Origin: Arthrobacter agilis
GTDB taxonomy: Bacteria; Actinomycetota; Actinomycetes; Actinomycetales; Micrococcaceae
Length of the DNA: 64,000 nt
NCBI RefSeq assembly: GCF_006494655.1
Contig: NZ_VHIM01000009.1
Location: 1-64,000 of the forward strand
Direction of reading: 5' to 3'
The translations under genes and the position numbers were made by a program. The notes beneath the pieces are model-generated. The model made no database searches, was not told the origin of the DNA, and saw nothing but the letters and a program-made list of their open reading frames with translations. This document shows positions 1 through 7,296 of this stretch, piece after piece. Each line of letters starts with the position of its first letter. Positions within the stretch are counted from its first letter, which is position 1.

Positions 1-128
1 CCGTGAACGGACTCATCGAACTCCACCGCCGCGTCGCCCGAGGATTCCGCAACCGAGACAACTACCGCCTACGCATGCTCCTCATCGGCGGCGGACTCAG
101 CCACTCCCACCTCAAGTAAGAAGAGCCC
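1..128 (+). mobile_element. Right end of an ISL3-like insertion sequence (truncated by window start)
   Basis: The window opens inside a transposase whose C-terminus reads like the ISL3 family (see the CDS at 3..119). Directly after its stop codon comes AAGAAGAGCC. ISL3-type elements carry terminal inverted repeats beginning GGCTCTTC or similar, so the complementary GAAGAGCC at about 120-128 is the likely outer end of the element. The other end and the target duplication lie outside the window. That the boundary is exactly at 128 is inference. Confidence 0.5.
3..119 (+). CDS. ISL3-like transposase, C-terminal end (partial)
   Basis: Only about 38 C-terminal residues are visible. They include the string ARGFRNRDNYRLRMLL, the basic tail typical of actinobacterial ISL3-family transposases just after the DDE catalytic domain. 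The frame is open from the first bases of the window, so the start is upstream. The CDS ends a few bases before the probable terminal inverted repeat, as is usual for these elements. No catalytic residues are in view, so activity cannot be judged. Confidence 0.7.
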   Translation: MNGLIELHRRVARGFRNRDNYRLRMLLIGGGLSHSHLK

Positions 129-239
129 GTAAAGGTCCGCGGCGTGATTCTCAGTCATCAAACCCAAGGTAGTCGGTACCGTCAGGATCCCGCTGAGGAC
201 CCACGGCAACGAGTCTTCCTGCAGACGTGCCTTTAAGGT

Positions 240-557
240 TCAGATCGAACTGGTGTCGGGCGTCATCGTCAGAGAACCTCTTCCATTCGAGATGGTGAGC
301 GTGTTCTCGTCCCACGAGTAGTTCAGCGGTAGCTCTGTGACCCTGCGAACTCACCGGTCGTAACCGTTCAGCGGAGGTTCGCAGAAGATAGCGGCAATCT
401 GCATCTTTGACTTATCAAGGATGATTTGTTTCTCAGTGACAGTGACGGCCGCCTGAAACCCGACGCATGGTGTGCCGACAGCAACTACGCGATCAGCACC
501 GCGGTCAGTGATCCAGGCCCGTCTTCGGTTCAATCCTGGGGCCTGCACTGCTCCCAT
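240..557 (-). pseudogene. Possible remnant of a small hypothetical gene
   Basis: One minus-strand frame reads about 68 residues (including AAVTVTEKQI and CEPPLNGYDR), meets TGA at 351-353, then continues in the same frame for about 36 more residues (LPLNYSWDENTLTISNGRG) to a stop at 240. The downstream part has the alternating pattern of a beta-rich domain and looks protein-like. The in-frame stop suggests a decayed gene next to the insertion sequence. I do not recognise a family. The competing GTG-started frame at 151-354 overlaps it and looks less natural. Confidence 0.25.
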
Positions 558-587
558 TGGCTCGGAGCGCGGAGTGAGAGAGCCCTA

Positions 588-953
588 CTAGGGCTTTCCC
601 CCGGTTCTCCCATCAGTGAGAGTGCAATCTGCGCCGTCAACGATGAGACCCATCGACGGTAGGTCGGAAGTGAGTTCGGCCTGAACCGTACACGTCGTCC
701 CGGCGCTGACGGTTACCCACCCCAACGGGATATCTCCGTAAGACAGGGAATGGCCGGTTCCCATGTCCTGCGAGACAATCAAATTCCCATCCGGCCCGAC
801 GACGCGAACGTCATAGCTGCTGCCCTGTACGTCAGGCAGAACTGACCGAACCTCTACAGCGACGCTTCCGGGTTCGAGTGCTGATCCACAACCACTCAAG
901 GAGCCGCTGAGTGTGAGCACAACGATGTAGCCCGCGCAGCTTCTACTCTTCAT
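588..953 (-). CDS. Small putative lipoprotein
   Basis: About 121 residues. The N-terminus has a basic start (MKSRS), a hydrophobic core and a lipobox-like LSGC near residue 21, followed by a short Gly/Ser linker, so it is probably a membrane-anchored exported lipoprotein. The mature part contains short beta-type stretches (SVAVEVRSVLP, YDVRVVGPDGN) and two later cysteines. I chose the ATG at 953 because AAAGGTAGGG precedes it at proper spacing and it puts the signal peptide at the very start. It lies 54 bp downstream of the ASCH gene on the same strand. No specific family recognised. Confidence 0.6.
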   Translation of the reverse strand: MKSRSCAGYIVVLTLSGSLSGCGSALEPGSVAVEVRSVLPDVQGSSYDVRVVGPDGNLIVSQDMGTGHSLSYGDIPLGWVTVSAGTTCTVQAELTSDLPSMGLIVDGADCTLTDGRTGGKP

Positions 954-1007
954 GGCCCTACCTTTCAGCACTTCGCGCAACGTGGCTAAAGGACAATCAT
1001 CGATCGG

Positions 1008-1415
1008 CTACCGAATGACGATGAACCGCTCGAGAACTACGAGTGTGTCGTCGGTCAGCTCGACATCGGATCCAAGTTCTGCCCTCATAGCTGCTGAGGA
1101 CCAAAACCTACTATGCGCCTCCCGCCACTGAGCCACGGACTCGTACCCCTCGCCCTCGGACACCGCGTGTTCCAGAGGAACATCGCCCAACCGAACCGTA
1201 GCTATTTCAGTCGTTTCAATGACAAACGATTCCTTGCCCTCCGAGTCGATGACGACACCACGCTGACCGATCATCGGCAGAGACTCATCCTCGATCTCGT
1301 ACTCGCGTAGAAGCGACGTTGTCGTGGTCTTGGCGCCGGACCGCATGGCAGCGATCAGCGCATCGCGGAGCGGCCCGGGGAAGCCGAACTCAACAGGCGG
1401 AAGGTCAGCATTCAT
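1008..1415 (-). CDS. ASCH domain protein
   Basis: About 135 residues. Early residues FPGPLRDALIAAMRSGAKTTT, followed by a central beta segment (RGVVIDSEGKESFVIETTE) and a late WREAHSRFW motif, match the ASCH superfamily (YhfF/DUF437 type). ASCH folds are PUA-like, and some members bind RNA or cleave N4-acetylcytidine. The role of this one is unknown. Start chosen at ATG 1415 because the fold begins about ten residues later; a longer version to 1466 has no ribosome binding site I can see. It heads a likely two-gene unit with the lipoprotein. Confidence 0.7.
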   Translation of the reverse strand: MNADLPPVEFGFPGPLRDALIAAMRSGAKTTTTSLLREYEIEDESLPMIGQRGVVIDSEGKESFVIETTEIATVRLGDVPLEHAVSEGEGYESVAQWREAHSRFWSSAAMRAELGSDVELTDDTLVVLERFIVIR

Positions 1416-1509
1416 ATCACCAGCTAAACAGAGCCCGGCAGGTTCGTCGGCCGATCGTCGTGACACGACCGATCCTCAGAGTGAACGACCTTCGATCTAG
1501 ACTCGCCGA

Positions 1510-1620
1510 GTGGAGTCATTTGAGGTCACTGTCGAGACCTTGGCCTCCGTGCCGCATATGACGCGTGAAGAGCTCGTGGAGGAGGCACGAAGTTTTATAA
1601 GGAGGATCCATGCTCGATGA
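1510..1620 (+). CDS. Possible 36-residue leader or remnant ORF upstream of the methyltransferase
   Basis: A GTG-started frame of 36 codons ends in TGA at 1618-1620, overlapping the first codons of the methyltransferase. The C-terminal half (MTREELVEEARSFIRRI) is amphipathic and looks protein-like. The overlap would allow translational coupling with the next gene, whose AGGAGG lies inside this frame. It could equally be a gene fragment or chance. I see no ribosome binding site before the GTG. Confidence 0.25.
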   Translation: MESFEVTVETLASVPHMTREELVEEARSFIRRIHAR

Positions 1621-2215
1621 CGTCGGTAACGCATATTCACGTCGTGCAGGCGAGTACACCGAGATCCTCGGTTCGATGAATGCAGTCCACCCCTCGGACC
1701 GTCAGCTCGTTTCCTGTTGGGCTGATGGTATCGATGGCCACATCATCGACGCGGGCTGCGGGCCAGGTCACTGGACGAACTTCCTTTGTAAGCGCGGAGC
1801 TGCCGCAAGCGGTGTGGACCTGGTGCCCGAGTTCATCGACAGGGCACGCAGTGCGTATCCCGGTGTGACTTTCAGCGTCGGCAGTCTCGAGACCCTTGAT
1901 TCCGCGCCAGGAACAGTGAGCGGGATTCTGTCGTGGTACTCGCTCATCCACTACGGGCCCAGCACGATCAGGATCCCCCTCCTGGAGTTCGCCTGCGCGC
2001 TTCGCCCTGGCGGCGCGCTGCTCCTCGGCTTCTTCGAATGCGCCGTCATTGAGAAGTTCGCTCACGCCGTGGTCCCGGCATACGGATGGCCGGTCAGCGA
2101 CCTCACCGACGAACTGACCTCGGCCGGCTTCGATGTAATCGAAACCCACGCAAGGACAGCAATCGGCCAGCGGCCCCACGCAGCGATCATCGCGCAGCGC
2201 AACAGCATCCGGTAA
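1610..2215 (+). CDS. Class I SAM-dependent methyltransferase
   Basis: 201 residues. Motif I is visible at about residues 46-54 (IIDAGCGPGHW), with an acidic motif II (GVDLVPEFIDRA) and a motif near LRPGGALLLGFF, the standard Rossmann SAM-binding layout. It resembles the small Methyltransf_11/25 type proteins acting on small molecules; the substrate is not predictable. AAGGAGGATCC places a strong Shine-Dalgarno before ATG 1610. It stands alone between the ASCH pair on the other strand and a GNAT gene 65 bp downstream, with which it may be co-transcribed. Confidence 0.8.
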   Translation: MLDDVGNAYSRRAGEYTEILGSMNAVHPSDRQLVSCWADGIDGHIIDAGCGPGHWTNFLCKRGAAASGVDLVPEFIDRARSAYPGVTFSVGSLETLDSAPGTVSGILSWYSLIHYGPSTIRIPLLEFACALRPGGALLLGFFECAVIEKFAHAVVPAYGWPVSDLTDELTSAGFDVIETHARTAIGQRPHAAIIAQRNSIR

Positions 2216-2280
2216 TCGATTGTTTCTCGGAGGCCGGTGTTGTCTGCGGGACAGGTCCCCCTCATCGGTAGGATCAGCGG

Positions 2281-2736
2281 ATGCTCATATGTCCGGCAAC
2301 CTCAGACGACGTCGAAGGTGCCCGAGGCATCAGTGCAGCGAGCGGCCGTGATGCCTGGAGCGTAGAGATGCTCAGCATCACGCCGAAGCGACTGGTCCTG
2401 GCAGCGGAGGTGGCAGGTGAACTTGTGGGTGTAGCCAAAACGCACTTCCATGCGTACCCGGATGGCGATGCCCCTGGCGGCCATTATCTCGGAGGGGTGA
2501 TGGTCAAGCCTTCCAGCCGCCGACAGGGAGTCGCATCAGCCCTTACGAGTGCGCGCCTGGGGTGGATATGGTCCCGGGCCGGCCATGCCTACTACTTCGC
2601 TAATGAGCACAACATCGCCTCAATCCGCCTACACGAGGCGTTCGGGTTTCATGCACTCGGGAACTTCTCCGCGATCCACGGCGTCGTAGCCGACGACGGG
2701 CAATCAGACCTCGTCCTCTTCATGGCGTCCCCCTGA
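2281..2736 (+). CDS. GNAT family N-acetyltransferase
   Basis: 151 residues. The acetyl-CoA pyrophosphate loop is clear at about residues 74-90 (VMVKPSSRRQGVASALTSA, the R-x-x-G-x-A signature). Motif B follows (NEHNIASIRLHEAFGF), the usual end of the GNAT fold. The acceptor substrate is unknown. ATG 2281 gives a normal-length protein starting with the first beta strand. It follows the methyltransferase on the same strand. Confidence 0.8.
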   Translation: MLICPATSDDVEGARGISAASGRDAWSVEMLSITPKRLVLAAEVAGELVGVAKTHFHAYPDGDAPGGHYLGGVMVKPSSRRQGVASALTSARLGWIWSRAGHAYYFANEHNIASIRLHEAFGFHALGNFSAIHGVVADDGQSDLVLFMASP

Positions 2737-3292
2737 GGACCGGCAAATTAAGACCCTCGTGGCTCGGGCAGAGGCAGTTCGGCCGTGGTGGTACTTGGAC
2801 TTTCATGCGAGGAGTCTTCGTATCAAAGTCCTCCTCCTCTGCAGCTTCTTCCTGACTCGCTCGAGCCAGATTTGCGGAACGGACAAGGCCCGCCAGCGGA
2901 TCCCTGAAGTAAACCGAGTCGTCATACCTACGGGCCGGGCTCCGGGTCTTCCATGAGATGCCTTGTGAGCTGCGCGAATTCACGATCGAACCCATCCCGC
3001 TCATAGGCGGCGGTGTGAGTTGAGCCGATCAGCACCGTTGCGATGGGGTGCACTCCAATGCCACACCTGCGACGCGGGGCAAAAGTTGTTCGAGTCCCAG
3101 CAAGACTGGGGTGAGACGTCGGTACCAGTGGTGGACTCGCAGCCACTTCGAGGTTGTGACTTTTCGTCAGGCTGGTGGGCTTCCTCAAGGGCGATCGGCG
3201 GGATTCGACGGCGCCAACGCGCTGTGACGCGTGCGAGACTTTCAGCGGAAGCACCTGCCTGAATCGGCTTGGTCTGGGGCAGGATATGAGGG
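2737..3292 (+). other. Intergenic region of about 550 bp with no recognised gene
   Basis: Several short frames are open on both strands. On the minus strand, residues reading VLIGSTHTAAYERDGFDREF end at about 2928, and another acidic stretch (RASQEEAAEEEDFD) lies at 2720-3004. They look somewhat protein-like but have no start signal and no family I recognise, so they may be decayed coding sequence. No RNA gene or clear terminator was found here. Confidence 0.4.
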
Positions 3293-4150
3293 GTGGTCAA
3301 GAAAGCGTCCGATGACGCGAGCCCCCGGGTCCTGTCCAAGAAGGAGTACGCGAAGGAACTGCTGCGGTTGCAGGAGGAACTCGTCGCGTTGCAGGAGTGG
3401 GTGCGCCAGACCGGGACACGGCTGGTTGTCCTTTTCGAAGGGCGTGACACAGCCGGCAAGGGGGGAACGATCCAGCGCATCAGCGGTGCGCTGAACCCGC
3501 GCTCGTGCCGGGTTGTCGCACTTCCCGCGCCAACGGAACGCGAACGTTCGCAGTGGTACTTCCAGCGCTACATTGCCCATCTGCCAGCAGCCGGCGAAAT
3601 GGTGCTCTTTGACCGGTCCTGGTACAACCGGGCCGGGGTGGAGCGGGTGATGGGCTTCTGCACCGATGAGCAGTATGCCGACTTCGTCCACACCGTGCCC
3701 ATGCTCGAGGAAGCGCTGGTTACTGACGGAATTGTCGTGGTGAAGTACTGGTTGAGCCTCTCCGACTCCGAGCAACGACGCCGATTCCGGGCCCGCATCG
3801 ATAATCCGGCCAAGCGGTGGAAGCTGAGCCCCATGGACCTTGAGGCACAGGCCCGGTGGGTCGATTACGCCGAGGCGAAAGACAGGATGTTCGAGTTCAG
3901 CGACACTGAGCACAGCCCGTGGTGGGTGGTGGATGCCGACAACAAGAAGGAGGCCCGGCTCAACCTGATAGCTCATCTGTTGTCGCTGTTCCCCTATGAG
4001 CAGCCGGAGTTACCCGATATCGAGTTGCCCGCGCGCCAGAACCGGGCCTATCAGCGGCCACCGTTGGAGCGCCAGCGGTTCGTGCCCCAGCGCTATGAGA
4101 TCGGAACGTCGAAGAAAGAGCCGAAGGGCGAAGAGGAAGATTCCCGCTGA
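3293..4150 (+). CDS. ppk2: Polyphosphate kinase 2 (PPK2) family protein
   Basis: 285 residues, normal for a one-domain PPK2. The P-loop GRDTAGKGG is at about 50-58 and the lid/Walker B motif FDRSWYNRAGVE at about 106-117; conserved YWLSLSDSEQ and RARIDNPAKRWKLSPMD segments follow. PPK2 enzymes transfer phosphate between polyphosphate and nucleotides in the cytoplasm. Whether it prefers NDP or NMP cannot be told from sequence alone. The start is GTG 3293; the first about 15 residues are polar and poorly conserved. It appears monocistronic. Confidence 0.9.
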   Translation: MVKKASDDASPRVLSKKEYAKELLRLQEELVALQEWVRQTGTRLVVLFEGRDTAGKGGTIQRISGALNPRSCRVVALPAPTERERSQWYFQRYIAHLPAAGEMVLFDRSWYNRAGVERVMGFCTDEQYADFVHTVPMLEEALVTDGIVVVKYWLSLSDSEQRRRFRARIDNPAKRWKLSPMDLEAQARWVDYAEAKDRMFEFSDTEHSPWWVVDADNKKEARLNLIAHLLSLFPYEQPELPDIELPARQNRAYQRPPLERQRFVPQRYEIGTSKKEPKGEEEDSR

Positions 4151-4775
4151 GCTTGAAGCCCGACAAGGGGACCGAAAGCCGACTACCGCGACAAGGACCT
4201 CGTCGTCGGGTTTTGTAGCCGCCTGCATGAAGCAGCCGACTAGCGCCCGATTGCGGATTCTTCGCCGTTGCAGGCCGATGCAGTCAGCACTGCGGTGCTC
4301 GACTCTGAATCCCACCCAGGAGACCCCGCCCTTACAGTCCACGATACTGGCGTGAATCTCGAGCGCTTCCGACTCATCAGGCGAACGAGACGGTTCTGCG
4401 GCGTCCTACTCAGGGATCGGCTCACTGACAGCTTCTTCTCCTGCATCGGTCTTTCTCCCACTGCACCAAGCGCGGTGGCTACGATTCTCGAAGCCGATGA
4501 CGGCGCACGTTCGGTCTACAACGATCCTGCCGTTCTGCGCGCCGGTGACTCGGGCCAGACCCATACCGGCACATTAGCGCCCGCGCCTGAGATCGATCTC
4601 GCGGACTTTTTCGATCCCGGCGGCGCCGACGGTGACGGCGAGTAGTAGCACCGCCGCGCGTGTGCCGGATGATTCTCGCTCAGTCCAGGTTCTGCCTCAC
4701 CGGAAAAGACAAATTCTGGTTCGATCGGGCATCACAACCCCGCGCGGACGGCGATCGTCCTGAGGACACATGGTG
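4151..4775 (+). other. Long intergenic region with one unrecognised ORF (4268..4645)
   Basis: About 620 bp between ppk2 and the convergent broken secreted-protein gene. A plus-strand frame at 4268-4645 (125 codons) ends in an acidic tail (EIDLADFFDPGGADGDGE) and its last 55 codons have a reasonable GC bias at third positions, so it may be the tail of a decayed gene. The first half looks random and there is no ribosome binding site. I see no RNA gene. Confidence 0.3.
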
Positions 4776-5488
4776 TCAGGTGATCGCTTGTTGGGTGAGT
4801 CGCAGGACAGTGTCGGTCATGGTCTGGTCCGCGGGCTCTGTGGTGGAGAGGATGAGCGATGCGGCGAGGAGGCCGTTGACCGCCGTGACTCTCAGGTAAT
4901 GCGTGGTCGAATCGTTCTCGGTGACGCTGTAGTGGGCGCTGCTGGCACGGTCCCCCAGAGGCGGTGCGTCCACCGTTGTGTAGGAAAAAGCCTGCGTGGT
5001 GTCGACGACCGTGACGCTGAACTCAGTGCACTGCATCGGAGACTCGGATTCGGTGCCGACGAAATAGCTGGCGAGCTCCTCGGCGTCCTCCGCCGTGTAG
5101 ATCTCCACCCTCAACCGCGACTGGTCCTCGTTGAGGTTGCTCCGCCCCAGGACGCCGTCCAGACCACCCGGAGGCGCGGTGAAAGCAGCCTCCGGCGCAC
5201 ACTCGGCCGGCGAGTACAGGCGCTCGAACAGCGGTGGTCGTGCCAACGCGTCGAGATGGCTGCGCGTCTGAGCTGCCGGGACGACGTACAGCGGCGCTCC
5301 CTGCAGATCGGTCAGCCCGACCATCCGATTGCGCAGACGCTCCCCGGTTGCGCCTCGCTGGTGGCTGATGCGGTGACCACCACACGGGGTCCCTCGCGGT
5401 CCCCGTCATCAGCCGTACGCGCGGTCGACACCAGGACGGCGGCCGCGGTGATGCTCGCGCGCAGGAGCGCTTTCCTTCTGGTGCCCAT
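4776..5488 (-). pseudogene. Secreted/lipoprotein-like sensor-domain protein, frameshifted
   Basis: The N-terminal signal-like segment begins at ATG 5488 (MGTRRKALLRASITAAAVLV), but that frame stops at about 5315. The mature protein continues in another frame from about 5390 (ATGERLRNRMVGLTD) to the stop at 4776, including SPAECAPEAAF and a C-terminal beta-rich domain (SVTVVDTTQAFSYTTVDAPP). Joining the two frames gives about 235 residues, resembling actinobacterial exported sensor-domain proteins (PknH-extracellular-like). So there is an indel near 5345-5395, either a real mutation or a sequence error. An unshifted 182-residue protein starting at 5324 would lack a signal peptide. Confidence 0.5.
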
Positions 5489-5580
5489 AATTCATCCAAC
5501 CACGGGCCGATGCTCCACCCCGGGCAGCAGCCGTCACCACGTCCGCGCCAGGCGCGTGATTGGTGGGTACGCTGACTCTC

Positions 5581-6037
5581 ATGTCCCGCATCTTGATTAC
5601 TGGCATGTCAGGGGCAGGGAAGAGCACCCTCCTCCTCGAACTGTCCCGGCGGGGGCCACGAAACGATCGACACCGACTACGACGGCTGGGTGCTCCCCGG
5701 CGGCACTTGGGATGAAGCGCGCATGGCGGCCCTACTGGCCTCTGATCGACCCGTGGTCGTCTCGGGGACTGTCGAGAACCAGGGCCGCTTCTACGATCGC
5801 TTTGAAGCCGTCATTCTCCTCAGCGCACCAGCGGACATTCTTCTCGAGCGGGTCGCGGCCCGGACGAACAACCCCTATGGCCAGGCAGAGGCAGAGCAGT
5901 CCTTGATCCGCCACCATGTTGCCGACGTCGAACCGCTGCTCCGAAAGGGTGCATCCCACGAACTCGATAGTCGCCGACCGATCTCGGAACTTGCAGATGA
6001 AGTTCAGCGTCTGATCCACAGTTCGCACCAGACGTGA
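5581..6037 (+). pseudogene. P-loop nucleotide kinase/AAA ATPase, frameshifted in a G5 run
   Basis: ATG 5581 starts a clear P-loop protein (ILITGMSGAGKSTLLLELS). After the run of five G at 5651-5655 the natural continuation HETIDTDYDGWVLPGG is in a different frame, which then stays open to 6037 (ASDRPVVVSGTVENQGRFYD, ILLSAPADILLERVAARTNN, ending HSSHQT). One extra G restores a 151-residue shikimate/adenylate-kinase-like protein of a type common in actinobacteria. As written it is broken. The neighbouring divergent gene at 4776-5488 is also frameshifted. Confidence 0.75.
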
Positions 6038-6151
6038 TCCCGCAGGCGGATGGACTTCCGGACGTCGAGGGCGCGGGGCTCCTCGTCCTGAGCTACGGCC
6101 GGGCAGGCCGCAACCGGCGTCGGCTACGAGTCCCGATCGGATAACCAGAAG

Positions 6152-6598
6152 ATGGGCCTGTCCGCTGTGAAGACTTATATCCGCGCACTTCCCGGCGCAA
6201 CCGCGCTGCTCGCCTCATTTCTCTCCGGATACTCCTGGACTTGGTCAGGGGACCCGTCCTCCTTTGCCGTTGCGCACGTCGTGTCGACGATCCTGTGCTT
6301 GGGCGCACCCCTGGCATTCGTCATCGTCGGGCGGCTGCTGAGTTGTCGGCTCGACCTGCTGAAGCTCGGTGCGGTCCTGCTCTCAATCGCGAGCATCCCA
6401 CTGCTCGTCGCGAATGGAATCTACGTGTTCGACATCCGTACGCCTGAGAATGCAGCCGGCGACATCGGTGGGATCAGTCTTGCACTCTTGGGCTGGGCGG
6501 CTTTGCTCGTCACCTCGTTGGCGTGCACTATCGGCTTACCCGTGGCCAGGAACGTCACCTCTGAACAACGCAGCAGCGACACCTTCTCTGCCAGGTAG
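6152..6598 (+). CDS. Four-helix membrane protein (paralogue of 24084..24539)
   Basis: 148 residues with four predicted membrane segments at about 13-30, 40-62, 70-92 and 103-130. Shared landmarks with the protein encoded at 24084-24539 are RALPG near the N-terminus, a PLAF/PIAF segment, LLSIxxxP-L-AN, and DIGG followed by LLG-AA-L-TSL, so the two form one small family. I do not recognise a named domain. ATG 6152 directly precedes the first helix. It is followed by a TPR gene 84 bp downstream on the same strand. Confidence 0.6.
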   Translation: MGLSAVKTYIRALPGATALLASFLSGYSWTWSGDPSSFAVAHVVSTILCLGAPLAFVIVGRLLSCRLDLLKLGAVLLSIASIPLLVANGIYVFDIRTPENAAGDIGGISLALLGWAALLVTSLACTIGLPVARNVTSEQRSSDTFSAR

Positions 6599-6682
6599 AG
6601 CCACGAGCCCTTGAGCAACGGACGATGCCCGCCAGGGATCGCCCTCTGGGGCCGTTCTCGCGCATGTGCGAGAGTGGGCGTC

Positions 6683-7171
6683 ATGCCTTTGGACGAAGAG
6701 CTCGACCGGATCTTCGCGGAACGGGACCGCGACGACATGCAACCAACCATCAATGCGTTGCTCCCGCTTTATGCTTCGCACCCGGAGAACGCGCGGGTGC
6801 TCTACGAAATCGGTGGCGCCTATGACACGGCTGGGCAGGAGGACATCGCCCGGAGGTTCTACGAGAAGGCGTTGACTGCCGGATTGGAGGGCAACCTGCT
6901 GCGCCGGTGTTATCTCCAGTACGGATCGACACTGAGGAACGTGGGCGAGTATGAGAAGTCGAGCGCGATCTTCAGCAAAGCCCGCGCGGTTTTCCCCGGG
7001 TCCCCGGAACTAGGAGTCTTCGAAGCGATCACCCTTCACGCCGCAGGCCAACCAAACGAATCCATCGCCCTGCTACTTGAGGTGGTGGCAGAATCTGTAG
7101 CCACCCCGGACATTGAACTGTACAAGCCCGCGATCAGCGGGAATGCAGATTACATTCGCTCTTTGAAGTAG
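6683..7171 (+). CDS. Tetratricopeptide repeat protein
   Basis: 162 residues from ATG 6683 (MPLDEELDRIFAERD). Two to three degenerate TPR units are visible: NARVLYEIGGAYDTAGQEDI, LRRCYLQYGSTLRNVGEYEK and ELGVFEAITLHAAGQPNESI, each with the Gly/Ala/Tyr spacing of a 34-residue helical hairpin. Such small cytoplasmic TPR proteins are common in Bacillota and Actinomycetota, sometimes annotated as tetratrico-peptide repeat 5-like. The partner is unknown. A longer start at 6611 is possible but the added residues look non-coding. Confidence 0.75.
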   Translation: MPLDEELDRIFAERDRDDMQPTINALLPLYASHPENARVLYEIGGAYDTAGQEDIARRFYEKALTAGLEGNLLRRCYLQYGSTLRNVGEYEKSSAIFSKARAVFPGSPELGVFEAITLHAAGQPNESIALLLEVVAESVATPDIELYKPAISGNADYIRSLK

Positions 7172-7296
7172 GCGCGATCGCAGTAGCGGGCGAACTCCGC
7201 CGAGCGATCCAACAATGGACTGCGACGAGGTCGTGCGACAGGTAGCGATCACCAAACGCGGTCCTTCATTGGTGCGGTCCACCGCTATGTAGCGAT

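Noticed and set aside
151-354. GTG-started 67-residue minus-strand ORF
   Set aside because: A different frame through the same bases looks more protein-like (LPLNYSWDENTLTISNG), so this one is probably not coding.
3060-3200. tRNA-like fragment (TTGTTCGAGTCCC)
   Set aside because: No matching acceptor or anticodon stems could be folded around it.
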